From Dolomedes plantarius (lineage: Eukaryota; Arthropoda; Arachnida; Araneae; Dolomedidae): a stretch of DNA of 64,000 nucleotides. The notes beneath the pieces are model-generated. The model was not told the DNA's origin, made no database searches, and was given only the letters and a program-made list of their open reading frames with translations. The position numbers and the translations under genes are program-made. The DNA is taken from assembly GCA_907164885.2 (NCBI GenBank), contig OU015493.1, positions 125,267,570-125,331,569 of the forward strand, in the 5' to 3' direction. Each line of letters starts with the position of its first letter. The first letter of the stretch is position 1. Shown piece by piece: positions 24,328-36,067 of this stretch.

Positions 24328-24380
24328 TTCTTGGGCCAGTATTTTTGGGATACATGGTATCCCACCTCGTAGGGAAAAGG
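24071..24380. mobile_element. TTAA-flanked MITE with internal (TA)n, intact copy
   Basis: It is bounded by TTAA at 24067-24070 and 24381-24384. The inverted ends are related: left CTTTTAGCTTACGGGGT, right complement CCTTTTCCCTACGAGGT. Its unique parts flank an internal compound (TA) microsatellite (24159-24324). The TTAA target is typical of piggyBac-type mobilisation. The same left part occurs at 44399-44485 and the same right part at 47322-47377. Confidence 0.75.
24159..24324. repeat. (TA)n microsatellite inside a MITE
   Basis: TA tract with a short GTAT interruption near 24249-24260. It is internal to the TTAA MITE. Confidence 0.93.
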
Positions 24381-24454
24381 TTAAAACCAATGTTCTAGAA
24401 GCATAGTTGGCGGAATAGTTTCTCTTTATATTCAAATACATGCCCCCACTTATT

Positions 24455-24691
24455 ATAGTCCCACGAGTCATGTTCGGGTTTGAATCCCGGTTAATTCTTG
24501 GACGTTATTGGGTGCCTCCTCATAATGAGCGATGTTGGTTCACCCGTAATAAAATAGCTAACGGAATTTCGCATCAGGAGATTGTCGTCAGGACAAGTAC
24601 CTGCCGTGAGGGATTACACAATACATTCAGTTACATAATAAAATTCCTTCGAAAGGAAAATAACGTTTTCCGTTGTTCAGATACGATATAA
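24455..24691 (+). repeat. tRNA-derived SINE, 5'-truncated copy
   Basis: It contains a B-box-like GGGTTTGAATCCC and then follows the 34916-35165 copy through GGTTCACCCGTAATAAA-TAGC and the CCGT-GAG tail block. The A-box end is unclear. Confidence 0.65.
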
Positions 24692-25904
24692 ATTCAGAGA
24701 TGCAACAATAGCATGACCCTCGGAAATTATTAAAATACCATATTTTTCAGGCAAGACGCACCTTTACTTAAAAAATAGACATAATCGGGGGGCGTTTTAT
24801 GGTCCGAAGGTAACATTGAAATAAAATGACTATTTTATTATATATATTGTATATATTTATTGTATATATTATATATTTTATATATATTATTTATTATATT
24901 TATTATATATATTTCTCATCTTTATTAAGAAAAAAATTGAAAATATCTTTATATACCGAACAAAATGCAAAATATTCTTTTCTTAAAAATTCTCCCATAA
25001 ATTTGAGGTGCGTCTTATAGTTAGAAATATATGGTAAGTAGAACGCGATTTCGGCTTCGCTCGCTGCTGGAATGTTAAAAGTGATTAAAAATTGTACAAA
25101 TGGAGGCACTGGTTCAGCAAAAATATGAAAAACTAAACACGCTTCATATTTTAACTTAACTTCTAAAAACCAAAACTTTTCAAATATTTCTTCACATACA
25201 GTAAATTTTATAAAGACACGCGTTTGAGGAAAGAAATGTTTAAATAAAAACAGGCAAAATGTCTTTATTTATAACTGGAAATAGATATTTGCATATTTAA
25301 ATGCAGGGAGTGAGTTTCATTATTTATAAATTTAAAATTTCAAGAAAATATTTTATATTTGCAGCAAAAGTCTTCAATAGTTTAGTGTTCTGCAAGAATT
25401 AATGTCTAAAAATTTCAAATTTTCAAAAGTGCTTTTCAGTTAAAAGTCTATTTTCAGTCACAAAACAACAGAAATAAAACAGATAATTTTCTACTAATGC
25501 TTGACTAGAAAACTGCTTAAAGGTGAATTCCCCATGGCTTAAAATGGGGATTGAAAATCTGCGCGGTTGACTGATGCACCGCCAAAGAGTTAGTTTTCAA
25601 TCTGGGTTAATGTATTGGTAGACTACACTTTCTGCTCAATTATTCTTCAACATTAACATTCAAAGGGTCTGTTTCGATGGAAGGAAAAATTTTCGTGTAT
25701 TCGCTGTTTCGGGAACAGACGATAATCATCACAATATCCATCGAATTCATCTCCCCCAAATAAAAAGATACAGTCTTTTATTGTTTTTTTTTTTCAAAAA
25801 TGCAATTTACTTTTCAGTCCGTCATAAAGCATTGTATCCACATTGTATCTACATTGTATCTGCATGTATCTACATTGCAGAGGGTCAGAACACAATAAAC
25901 ATTC
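24692..25904. other. Intron interior, AT-rich
   Basis: A TATAT/TTTAT-rich run lies at about 24838-24912. No gene or complete element recognised. Confidence 0.45.
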
Positions 25905-26695
25905 AAAATGAGCATGTTTTTAACGTAGGATTACGTTCCTCCATGACGATCCTGCGTAAGGAAAATTTCAGATGCTGAAACTGTCCGTCCGCCCGTCTTC
26001 GCGAGTTATAATTTTGGCAGCGCGGCAAACCCAATCTATCGCTTGGACAAGTTAAATAGAAAAGTACCAAGTTGCGTCGAAATTTTGAAATACATTTATG
26101 TATATATAGATACATACATAGGCGTAACGTGCTTCCTTTTTTTCTTTTTTTCTTTTTTTTTTGGGGGGGGGGGGGGGGTGCACGAATTGAATTCAGTTAG
26201 GGCCCTCCTCAGCGCATTGACTAACGGACGGTCCTTAAAATATGAAATATTACGATTTTTTTAAATTCAATAACAATAGAATTGACGCTTGAGTAGTATT
26301 CAAAAGTTATACAATGAGAAAAATATAATATAAATAAAATGTGCAAAAAAATTTAGCATCGAATTTTTATTATGTATCCTATCATTGTTAAAAACTATGT
26401 TAAGGCTAAATCTTCAGTGTCACGGTTTGAAAAAGCAGGGAAAAACCAACTTTCTTAAAAGGTATCTACAATTTTCTGATTTTAACTTAACTTCTATTAA
26501 CGTTTTAATTTTTTTCAAGTTAAGTTGGGGGGGCGGTGCACGTGTATCTCCGTGCCCCCCCCCCCGACGCTACGCTTGTGTATACATACGTACACATATA
26601 TATATACATATATACAAACAGAAAAGGTAAGCAACGATAAGTAATCCTACGTGAATAACCCACGGTAGTTTCGCTAGAAGAGACTACCTGAATTT
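25905..26695 (+). repeat. Dispersed repeat split by a hAT MITE
   Basis: 25905-26116 and 26581-26695 are together the reverse-complement counterpart of 6250-6610 (shared CGCGAGTTATAATTTTGGCAG, TAAGCAACGATAAGTAATCC). The insertion occurred in its short internal TA/CATA tract. Confidence 0.65.
26117..26580. mobile_element. hAT-type MITE with 8-bp target duplication
   Basis: The inverted ends are CATAGGCGTAACGTG and the complement CACAAGCGTAGCGTC. The flanking octamers GATACATA (26109-26116) and TATACATA (26581-26588) match at 7 of 8 positions. Interior homopolymer G/C tracts sit near both ends. No coding seen. Confidence 0.65.
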
Positions 26696-26718
26696 TTTTT
26701 TTCTTGTTTTAAAACAGA

Positions 26719-27204
26719 CAGTAAAACCTCGTTTATCCAGACTAACTGGGACCATAGGCAATCCGAATAATCGAAAATCCGGATAATCTGGGTAATATGG
26801 CTAATAAACAAAACAAAATCCTTAACTAAGCAAACTTACCGTTTATTACGATAAAAAACTATATTTTGTGACAAAATTACATAGTTTTGTTTACAAGACA
26901 TTAAAAAATATAAAAATAACATTTCACACCATTTCTTAACAAAGAATTGGTAAGTCTCGTAAAGATTTCTTAAACGCAGCAAAAAACATTTTACTGTCAT
27001 AATTTAATGTACAATCTATGCAGGAACTATACATCGAATCAAACTAAAAAGCAAATATTTGGCGTGCTTGTAGTTCCACGTTCTTGCCATCATAGTTAAA
27101 AATTATTATCTAAAGTGATCATTAAATAAAAATAATGTCTACAAATCTGATCCGGATTAGCCGGAGATCCGGATCAACGAGAAAAGATAAACGAGATTTT
27201 ACTG
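26719..27204. mobile_element. pogo/Tigger-type MITE
   Basis: The inverted ends are CAGTAAAACCTCGTTTATCC on the left and the complement CAGTAAAATCTCGTTTATC on the right, followed by TA (left neighbour GA). Subterminal CCGGAT/ATCCGG words repeat at both sides. It is 486 bp with no transposase frame. Confidence 0.75.
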
Positions 27205-27519
27205 TACTACTTTGAGAATCGAATATTACAAACACCCATGTTTATGCGATGATTACATTGCCGGACGCGTTGTTATGCTGTCTGCTGGGCGTATACGTAC
27301 TGTGAATCTGCGTTTTTAAAGTTTATTACAATGGAATCTATCTTCATTTTCCAATCTTTAAAAGGATGTATTAAAAGTTCCTTGTAAGGTATCTCTTTAA
27401 ATTATGTACAGTGTTCCTTTGATCAATTTTTTATAAACTGACATCAGAAATTTTGATTCCGGGTAAAAATTCAGAAATCATTTCCTAAGAAGCTGAAATT
27501 CCCCTATAAGAATTCATTT

Positions 27520-27945
27520 TTTTGTTCTTAAAAATTTTATATGAAAAATTTTCATAAAATGTTTCTCCCTTTTATGAGGGGAATGCAGAGTTTTCCCTTG
27601 AAAGAATTAAATTACTTTTTTGCCCTTAAAAATTTTATATGTAGAATTTTCATAATCCCCCTTTTTTCAGGAGGAATGAAAAAATTCCCCTGAAAAAAAT
27701 TGTTTTTTTGGCCTGTAAAACTTTTATATGTAAAATTTTTATAAAATGCCCCCCTCCTTTTTTTAAGGGAAAATGAAAAAATTTCTCCCAAAAATTACTT
27801 TCTTTGCCGTTAAAAATTTTTAAGTAAAATTTTTATAAAATGTCTCCCCCCCCCCCCTCTTTTTCAGGAGAAATGCAAAAATTTCCATGAATATTGCTGT
27901 TTTTCCCCTTAATTTTTTTATGTTAAATTTTTATAAACCCTGTAG
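27520..27945 (+). repeat. Degenerate tandem repeat, about 110 bp x 4
   Basis: Each unit carries TTAAAAATTTTATATG, then AAAATTTTCATAA, then a C-rich CTCCC block, then AGGAGGAATG. Units have drifted, and one has a long C run near 27846-27857. Confidence 0.6.
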
Positions 27946-28666
27946 ATAATATTTATGCACTTTTTTATGCACAAAAGGAAAAATATATAAAAATACAACT
28001 GATGATCCAACAGATATATCAAAAATAAACATGCTTTGAATTTTCTATTTTAATTTTTTGAAACAAAATTTCAAATTGTTGAAGTATTTTAATATGTATA
28101 ATGATTTTTTATTCGTTTCCTATCCTCTGACTGTATTCTTAAGTTTTCTAAACATTTAGAAGGATTTCAGTAACGTTTTTGGAACGTTGTGCTTTAAAAT
28201 ATTTCAAACTTGGAAATATTTTTTTCATGAAGTGGTGGGTACTTATCCCTTTGAAAATATACTACACGGAAAAAGTGTAACAATAATTTCTAATTTATAG
28301 TCTGCAGTTTAAGCCTATCTTCTTCACAGCAGTTTATTTGTAAAAGACTGTTTTTTTATTCTGCACTTCAAGTGATAATATTCAGAAATAGTTCTTTATC
28401 CATGAAAACTGCTAATAGTACTAATTTATCACCTCTTACTTTGCCTCATAGTTAAAATTCTTTAATGACGTCTAGTAGACGTTTTCCCCAAGTAATTATA
28501 AGAGCATTTTCAGTTAACCGAGGGATCCCAACAAATGTAACAACCGAGTGGAAGAACACTTTTCGCCGAATTCTAAAAGTTTTGTGTTCCAGTTCGCAGC
28601 ACGTTAATGGACATAATTTTGAACAGATTATTACACTTATTACCGTTTATGTTTCTTCCCACGCAG
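27946..28666. other. Intron interior, no recognised element
   Basis: Ordinary AT-rich intron up to exon c. The open frame that runs into exon c from 28465 has no upstream family match and lies before the splice acceptor. Confidence 0.5.
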
Positions 28667-28722
28667 GTGTTCTGTACCTCGTCAGTAATGGAACGTACAC
28701 CGCTGCCTATCCACTCCACGAC
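28667..28722 (+). CDS. Anoctamin exon c, AAYPLHD motif
   Basis: Preceded by TTCTTCCCACGCAG and followed by GTGAGT. With the one-base overhang of exon b it reads GVLYLVSNGTYTAAYPLHD. The NG-Y-AAYPLHD core is strongly conserved in anoctamins just before the first membrane helix region. It ends on a codon boundary. Confidence 0.95.
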
Positions 28723-29110
28723 GTGAGTACTTTAAATTATTTTCACCGTGAGATACTAACGGATAAACTGAAATGTTTGTAACTGTCTGGGTAATGCTGT
28801 TTTCTTGCTTTGATTGTTAACTTGGGAGCATCTTGTAATTTAAATTAGTAACAATTTTGCGGCAGTGGATTCTGCTTCATTATTTATGCTCCAGCCTCGT
28901 TATGAACACTTGTAAATTTTGTAACAGTAAGGGCAAATCTCTGGAGAACTTTTAACTTACTCTGTTGAAAGTTGTTACTTTCCCCTACCAAGTGTGTCTG
29001 CAGCAAGAAATTTTAACTCTAAATTTAATCCAAAATTTACAATCTGGGAATTGTAAATTACTACCAGTTTTATATTTGTAACTTTAATAACAAATTTTAA
29101 TATCAAAACT

Positions 29111-29375
29111 GACAGTTGCCCATTACTTGCATCGCAGACCTTCCATTCCTATGCTGAGCTATGGGAAATTTTCCTCAAATGCATTTTTCTAACAGATTAA
29201 CAAATGTATATTTTTTAATTATGTTTTATATATTTGTAAATAGACAGATGCCCATTAGTTGCATCACAGACCTTCCATTCCTATGCTGAGTTATGGGAAA
29301 TTTTCCTCAAATGCATTTTTCTAACAGATTAGCAAATACATATTTTTTAATTATGTTTTATGTATTTGTAAATAG
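29111..29375 (+). repeat. Tandem duplication, 132 bp x 2
   Basis: Units 29111-29242 and 29243-29375 are about 92-95% identical by eye. Both contain GACCTTCCATTCCTATGCTG and TTTTCCTCAAATGCATTTTT. Confidence 0.9.
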
Positions 29376-30592
29376 ATTTTTAAATGCATGTGTTTTTCAA
29401 AATTGTTTTTGATTTAATTTTGTTATGTTTTCGAAAAACACTTTTTATATTGTAGCAAAGTTATACAAATAATTTGGTGTCCTGTAGAAAATTAAGTAAT
29501 GAACTATTAAAAATTCTGAGACATAATTAAAAATATATATATACATTTGCTAATCTGTCATTAGAAAAATGAGAGGAAACTTCCCCATAACCAATAAGAA
29601 CTTCGTAAAGGTGTAAACAGGAAATCCAACGTAAATAAAGCACAAATAGCAGTAAGGTGCAATTTTGCAAAGGTAGTAAAGGTGGTTTCAAAGTTAACCT
29701 CAAAATGTAAAAACTATGAATTTGCAAATAACCAATGATTTCAGGTTCCAAAAAATAAATTAAAAGATTCATATTTTTGCTGACGATTATTACTTTATTA
29801 CAATTTTGTTATTTTACTTCCAATTTTGTTATTTTTCTACAGTGTTGCTGAATGAAATAGATTCTTAATTAGGAATTAATTAAATGTCTACTTGGTGGCT
29901 GGTTGGGGGCAGATTTGTTCCCTCCGGGCTGCCTGTGGGCCCCGACTGGAAGATTACTGTGGGGTCGATGTGTCTAGCGGATTTTTACAGTATAACCTTC
30001 GGGTGTGGACGGTTAAACATATTCATTTTACTTCCTGATTATTCCGATTTCCTCTTTTAAAATAGGTTTCCAAGAGCTTTTTCCAGACAACTATTCCCTT
30101 TCGTTTAACATTTTTATCAATACTGAAAGGTTAAAATTTTTTGTTTGTGATTATCCTTAGGGGCATCAAAGATATACAATTAACTAGCACATAAAGGTGC
30201 TGAATATAAAGTTACAAGTTTCTAAATTAGATTTTTCTGGAAAAAAATGCTATTTGTGAATATTAAAATTCCTAATATCATTAACATCTGTTTTTTTTTC
30301 ATTCAACTGGCGTTGTTTTTAATCTACCGATGCCTGAAAAAGAAACGCTTAATTATGAAAGACTTATCAGCTTGGTTGTCAAGCACGATGGCTTGACGCT
30401 CCAAATTTGGAGCACGGTGGCTTGTACACCAAAGTTTGGAAACCTTATGGCTAATATAAAACTGCATATTGTAACTTTGTAAGAATATGTACGAGTAGTA
30501 AGTCTCGAATTTTTAAATGATGATTGTAATTAAAGCCACATTTTCAACAAATAGCTACCAATTGAATGTCCGTAACAATATACAGGGTGTTT
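29376..30592. other. Intron interior, no recognised element
   Basis: AT-rich. A weak paralogy exists between about 30300-30385 and 31430-31505 (CCTGAAAAAGAAACG...TTATGAA), probably an old repeat. Confidence 0.4.
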
Positions 30593-31175
30593 CAAAATGA
30601 ATCATCCGATTTTAAAAAATCACAACTATTCATCTTTTAATCCGTTTTAATCGAATAATGTATAGGCAGAAAGAGGGAAATCTCGAGTTTCACGCAGTTG
30701 CCGATAAGTAAGTAGCGCTAGCACTCTTCCTTCGACCGCCATTTCAGTGTTTGTAAAAATGGCGACTGCACAACAGAAATCATTTTGTGTTCTACGCTTT
30801 GCGAAGTGTGAGTCCGAAATTGTTCAGCGTGATTTTCGCCGGCAAAACCCTGGTAAATTGAAGTTCCTACCTCTCAGAGCATTAGACGATGGTATAAACA
30901 ATTCCAAAACACGAGTTGTCTGTGTACGCATAACAGCCATGGAAGCGGTGTATGCAGACATGCTCGCAAAAGTTTGGGACGAATTTGTCTACCGTATAGA
31001 CATATGTACCACCGTATAGGCATCCAAAGGTGGGCATATTGAGCACCTTTAATTCGGTTTGTAAAAAAAACTTTATGATTAGCCATGTAATATAAAATTA
31101 ATTTTAAGTTTCTATGTTCAATATTTTTCATAATATACTCATTTCAAATCGGGTGATTCTTTTTGAAACACCCTG
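30593..31175 (+). mobile_element. Mariner-superfamily remnant, internally deleted
   Basis: The inverted ends are CAGGGTGTTTCAAAATGAAT on the left and the complement CAGGGTGTTTCAAAAAGAAT on the right. TA lies on the left and a degraded GA on the right. The plus-strand frame at 30759-31016 begins MATAQQKSFCVLRFAKCESE, the usual N-terminus of DUF4817-type mariners. It then jumps to the C-terminal VWDEFVYRIDIC and GGHIEHL. The catalytic core has been deleted. Confidence 0.85.
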
Positions 31176-31241
31176 GAAAATAACATGCGTGTTTTTTTAC
31201 CAAATAATTATATGATTATTGAAATAAATACTACATTTTAA

Positions 31242-31371
31242 CACTCTGTTGGCCAGTCCCGAGTAAATTCGCGTTTTGTGTAAATACACGGGTCTTTGCG
31301 CAAAACACGATCATACGTTTTTGTCTTTGTATGTAAAAGCCCGAGTTTACTAGGGGCCGGTCTACAATGTG
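31242..31371. mobile_element. 130-bp TTAA-flanked MITE
   Basis: TTAA lies at 31238-31241 and 31372-31375. The ends are imperfect inverted repeats (CACTCTGTTGGCCAGTCCC and complement CACATTGTAGACCGGCCCC), followed by inverted GAGTAAA words. No coding. Confidence 0.6.
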
Positions 31372-31375
31372 TTAA

Positions 31376-32609
31376 GCGCGATAATTCCTGAGTTAGAAAA
31401 AGGCTGTTTGCAAACAAAGAAGTACTTTATTTCATAAACCTGCGTTGTTTATAATGCTGCTATCCCTGAAAAGGAAATGTTCAATTATGAACGACTACAT
31501 AGCGGCTTTAATGAACATCCTCTGTCAATAGAACCCTGAGAGCAAGTTCAATTCCATTGTGCTCGAGAGTTACTCAAAATTCGCCATGTAACAAAGTACT
31601 CGAACGCTAAACCTGTGATTGCGAAAGCCCTAAAAATTTACTGCTTGTGACAATAGGGGTTTTGTTTCAGTGCTGTTCTTTTTCTACGTTTAAACTAGAA
31701 AAAAATATATATTATTATTATCATTTGCAGAATGGTAATTAAATACAAGATCATGGAACTATTACTTCAACTAACAGGAGGCTTTAGTAAGAACTTGTTG
31801 TTGGGCTTTATTTTTAGTTAATTTCAGTCTTTAAAACAATATACTTCATTAAAGTGATAGTACACTGTTGATAAAATGCTTTAGATTTTTTAATTCATTA
31901 CTTTTATTATTTCTCCCGAATTATTTCTAACTAAACTCTAGTTTATCTTTTTTAATTTTAAAAATTGAAAAACTTTTTATTTTATTCTCTGTTCAATCGT
32001 TTACGATTATTATTTTTAAAAAATCAATCTAAGATCCCAACTGCAGATTCTTCGTTTTCGTTTTATTATCTTTGCGTGCATTTGGGCATCTGTTACAAAT
32101 GTATGTACACACATATAAGTGGGCAATCGTTTTTATTTGCGTGTATGTTCACTGTACATTTAAAGTCGAACAATAAACATTTTATTATAAGATACATAAA
32201 AATGCACTATTTGTCCGCCTATGGTGGACGAATGCCTATTTTATTATGCCCCCATAATAAAACTGCAGTGTACTTATAGGCGAATGTCTTCACGACAAGT
32301 TCCTCCGCATTGGTTAGAAAATAAATAAATAAATAAATAAAAATAAAAAAACAGGCACATTTTTCTTATACATCAAGTACTTTATCCATTCCCAACCTAC
32401 TTAAATACTTTTAAAGTGAATAAATATGAAAACAAAGTCGCAAATTCAGACAAAGAATTTAAATTCGTGAAAAAGAAGGAAAAATTTAAATTCTCACATT
32501 TATAACCAACAGTTTAGGAAATTAAATATGTTTAGGTGTATGTGTTATTTTATAGACTTTCAAATACGTTAAATCTTCTAGACAATTAATTTATATTTTG
32601 TATTTATAG
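31376..32609. other. Intron interior, no recognised element
   Basis: It includes a short (AAAT)n at about 32320-32345. Nothing else recognised. Confidence 0.45.
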
Positions 32610-32666
32610 GGTCCATACGGAAAAGGCGCTTTCCGTAAAGGGGAGGAAGAACCAAATGCAAGACGA
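32610..32666 (+). CDS. Anoctamin exon d, linker before first membrane helix
   Basis: 57 bp, phase 0 at both ends, between TTTATAG and GTAAGT. It reads GPYGKGAFRKGEEEPNARR. The initial G completes the PLHD-G motif begun in exon c, and the charged linker precedes the LLY-EWAR block of exon e. Family members vary in this linker. Confidence 0.9.
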
Positions 32667-33498
32667 GTAAGTATTTTAACCTGCATCATCGGTCAGTGTA
32701 AAACAAATCCAGGATCAATCATTCCATTAATAAATTTGAAAATGGAGATAATTCAAGGTTTTATTGTTCGTATGGTTCGTAATCATGCAAAATATTTTTT
32801 CAATTTTCTGTAAAGAATTAAACATAATCACTCTTCAAAAAGTTCTCAAGTAATTTTCTCTTAAAGAAATCTCTCTGTGCATGCGGCAACTTTATTAGGT
32901 ACTTCAGTATCATGTGCTTTGAGATTTTTCCTATGTCAGGATTTTTCCCTCTAGGGATTCTATAGAGTGATAGAAACATTCTTAACGTATACATCTTCAG
33001 GTATCGAGGAAATTCTCACACCGTCTTCATGATGAATCACGTCTTGATTGAACAATCTCAAAATCTCTTAGTTCAGTAGTCAGGTGAGAGCAACGGAAAC
33101 ACGAGAGCCTTGCGTTATTGTCATTCACAAGGGACAATCGCACTCATAAATGAGCCATCGGACTCATAAATGGAATTTCTGGTCTGCAATGATATTAGAG
33201 TATCCAGGGTTTGGCATTTTCCCATCCACAAGTATAGAAGCTGAAACTCCCGATCAGCAGAATTTTCCCCATTCTACAAGACAATGTCCAGAAGTCTTCC
33301 CTATCTTCAACATACTACAAAGGTACACAGCCTTACATAACACCGTTATTCTGTCTATCAGACTATACAATGTTTGAATTCGTGGGGCATTTTTTTCTGC
33401 CGTTAACCAAGTTTGTTTATACTTGTTGAAGGCAAATTCCAGGTTTTCAATGTCAGAACTTTTCCTGGAAAATAATTTCAGTCAGTAGTCCTTTTCAA
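32667..33498. other. Intron interior, no recognised element
   Basis: AT-rich, nothing recognised. Confidence 0.4.
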
Positions 33499-34088
33499 CC
33501 CTTCAGCGGGCGCGCCCATGTACAAAGTGCAGCATTTTCGTAATTTTGAATGGTTTATTTTTACATGTAAGGTTTGAATGTTCTAAGCAGTTTCTATTTA
33601 TAGCTACACCCTTTCTGATACAGGTCTGATTTTCTAACCCTTGTATTCCTTTCCATTCGTTGTTAGTCGTTATTTTACCGTGGTAAACCAGCGATTATAC
33701 TGGATTACGATACGACAAAAGCAAGAGTTGATGTACTCGATAAAATGTGCAGCTATTACAAGGTATCCCGCATATCATGTAGATGAACAAATCTCATTGT
33801 TTTTTTAGGTTTTTGGAGAAAATAGTAACCAGTTCGCAAGTTGTCCTTAGATCCAATAAACCAAACAGTTTTGAAATAAGGCGATTGTATCCGCATTCTT
33901 TGGCCTTTAATTATAAATATACCTTAATATTATCAACTTTTTACATCTTGTCATAAAATGCAAAATTACTATTTTCAATTTGAAAAAAAAAAGTTTATTA
34001 CAAAAGGAATAATCAAGGTTGAAAAAGACGTTGCACTTTTGCCACACGTACCTGCTGGTGTTCCAAAATTGGCGCGCCCGCTGAAGGG
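33499..34088 (+). mobile_element. piggyBac-derived element, copy 1
   Basis: 590 bp with inverted ends CCCTTCAGCGGGCGCGCC (left) and an exact complement at the right. Right flank TTAA (34089-34092); left flank TCAA (33495-33498), a one-base decay of TTAA. A plus-strand segment near 33687-33770 reads RGKPAIILDYDTTKARVDVL and onward DKMCSYYK, the conserved third-Asp region of piggyBac transposases. The rest of the transposase is absent. It sits just upstream of exon e. Confidence 0.9.
33683..33772 (+). pseudogene. piggyBac transposase fragment
   Basis: A single conserved block: GKPAIILDYDTTKARVDVLD followed by KMCSYYK. In the family, the LDYN-TK-GVD motif contributes a catalytic Asp. Only this about 30-residue segment survives inside the element. 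Confidence 0.85.
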
Positions 34089-34163
34089 TTAATTGTGATT
34101 AGAGATTATAAATTTAAACAGCTTAGATTTAGCTCGTTGTGATATTCATTTTCTTTCATCTAG

Positions 34164-34228
34164 CTTCTGTATTGTGAATGGGCCCGTGCTGCATGTTGGT
34201 ACAAGCGCCAGCCTTTAGGTCTTATCAG
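34164..34228 (+). CDS. Anoctamin exon e, EWAR block
   Basis: Between TTTCATCTAG and GTAAGA. It reads LLYCEWARAACWYKRQPLGL and then IR, with a two-base overhang. LLY-EWAR...WYK-QPL-LIR is a diagnostic anoctamin block immediately before the first transmembrane helix. Confidence 0.96.
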
Positions 34229-34915
34229 GTAAGACATTGATTTTCAGGGTTTTATTTCTAGTATAAGATTTAAATTTTCATAGTATATTTTCAACCGTTA
34301 CACAGAAAAGGTAGAATTCGGTTTAAGATGTCTAATGTAAATCACATTCAGATGCTGTTATGTAAATTCCACGGCAATCTAATATGCTTTATAATTTTTC
34401 GATAATGCGATATTCGTGATACATGCAATCAGTATACAAGCAATAGTATAGTAATAATTTTATCGATTTCTGGCACCTAAGTTACTAACAAGATATATAG
34501 GGAATAGCATAATAGTGCATTGAAGACTTTCAAGTTCATCAAAACTATCCCTGGACGCTGTACTGAAAAACAAATTCTAAAATAAAAATTTCTTTTCTTC
34601 AGTAACGATCATTTGCTAATTAATGTTGCATGAAAAAGAATTAAAATTCCATCTTTTATTCATGTCTGTAATCTGAAAAAAACTTAATTACTTTATGTTC
34701 AAATATTTCTAGATCCTTTTATGCACTTCTAAACAATATTTATGGCTCTTTTAGAGCCCTATAGGAAAATCAACAAAAGGGAGTATCTGAAAACATCCCT
34801 AAATGTACGAAAGTAAATTAAATACACATTCATAGAAAAGAATATAAGTTTGGTATGATTGCAAACCTCTTCATTCGCCCATAAGATATGGCCACAATGA
34901 TATTTACATTCGCCG
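34229..34915. other. Intron interior, no recognised element
   Basis: AT-rich, nothing recognised. Confidence 0.4.
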
Positions 34916-35165
34916 CCTACATATTGTAGTGGTTAGAGCTCTGAGCTACCTCGCAGTGGGCTTGGGTTCAAATCCAGACTAAGGCTTGGTCGTTCCCGTG
35001 TCGTCTGTCTCATAGGGAGCAATGCTGGCTCACCTATATGGTGCTCCCATAATAAAGTAGCCAGCAAAAGTTCACGGTTCTTCATGGGGCACTATCAAAC
35101 AAGTATCTACCGTCAGAGACAACCTGCCGCACTGAAAAAAGAATATTTGCATTTTCCGCTTTGAG
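34916..35165 (+). repeat. tRNA-derived SINE, best copy
   Basis: A-box-like TAGTGGTTAGAGC and B-box-like GGGTTCAAATCC are spaced as in tRNA genes. A body then follows with GGCTTGGTCGTTCCCGTG, GCTCACCTATATGGTGCTCC and ACCGTCAGAGACAACC. These are internal pol III promoter elements of a SINE, not a functional tRNA gene (no acceptor-stem pairing seen). Confidence 0.75.
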
Positions 35166-36067
35166 GTATAGAATCGAGAGGGAAAATTTTCACAAGCTGT
35201 TTAAGTTACTACTAATTTTTATTCTTTTTTTCACTTGCGTGTATTCGAATCAGCCAACAGCCTGAGAGGAGGTTTCTCTGGGTTCCATGAATAAAATATC
35301 AACAGATTGTTTGTCCATTCACGGCAAAAATCGTTTAATTCCACCTTTTGAAATATCTTAAATTTGAGTGCCAAAGCACTTGGTTCAGTCATAGCTTTTT
35401 ATATTTATAATAAATTTCCCAAATAATAAAGATTAACACCATTAAACGACAAAAAAATTTTGGCCATTGAATAATAAATAATTTATTTCAGAAGCCATTT
35501 TGAGTGTAAGTAATTATTTAGTAAGTTATATAGTTAGTTATTACAGTTTATTATCCTTATACATTATTGTTATAATATTTATTTGAATTTATATTATAAA
35601 GGGAATTTTAAAAAAACAATGTACATTATTTCATCGTATTTCTCCATTTTTTGTTTTATGGATTTCATCGATTTGTGCAGTGACCGGCTCATATGATGAT
35701 CGGTTTTGTGGAAGTCTATCTCAATAATAAAATTAATTTACGCTTCATTGGTACAGCAATAACTAGACTTGAGTACACTATTTATATAGTAGTACCTCGG
35801 AAAAACATGACAGTGGTTGGGAGATCGTATTTATACCGCTTTGTAAAAATTAATCCAAACACATTTTTCGCTACATACTCGCTGGTTTGGAAGTGGGGTT
35901 GCGAAAATCCGCTTTAAGCAGTTTTGAGTAAATTGTTCAAGAAAATGGTATTTTGTAGGAGTGTTTCAGACACTTTCCTTTCCATATCAAAGTCTTTTAA
36001 TCCTACAGGTACGACGGAAAGTGGTGTGACGATTGATTATAATTTTTTCCACACCAAGTAGTATGAC
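35166..36067. other. Intron interior, no recognised element
   Basis: AT-rich, nothing recognised. The open frame at 35693-35917 has no recognisable motif. Confidence 0.4.

Noticed and set aside
28465..28782. 105-residue open frame overlapping anoctamin exon c
   Set aside because: Only 28667-28722 matches the family; the upstream part lies before a good acceptor site and the downstream part after a good donor.
34916..35000. Functional tRNA gene
   Set aside because: A- and B-box-like words are present but no cloverleaf or acceptor stem could be drawn, and the body is shared with other SINE copies.
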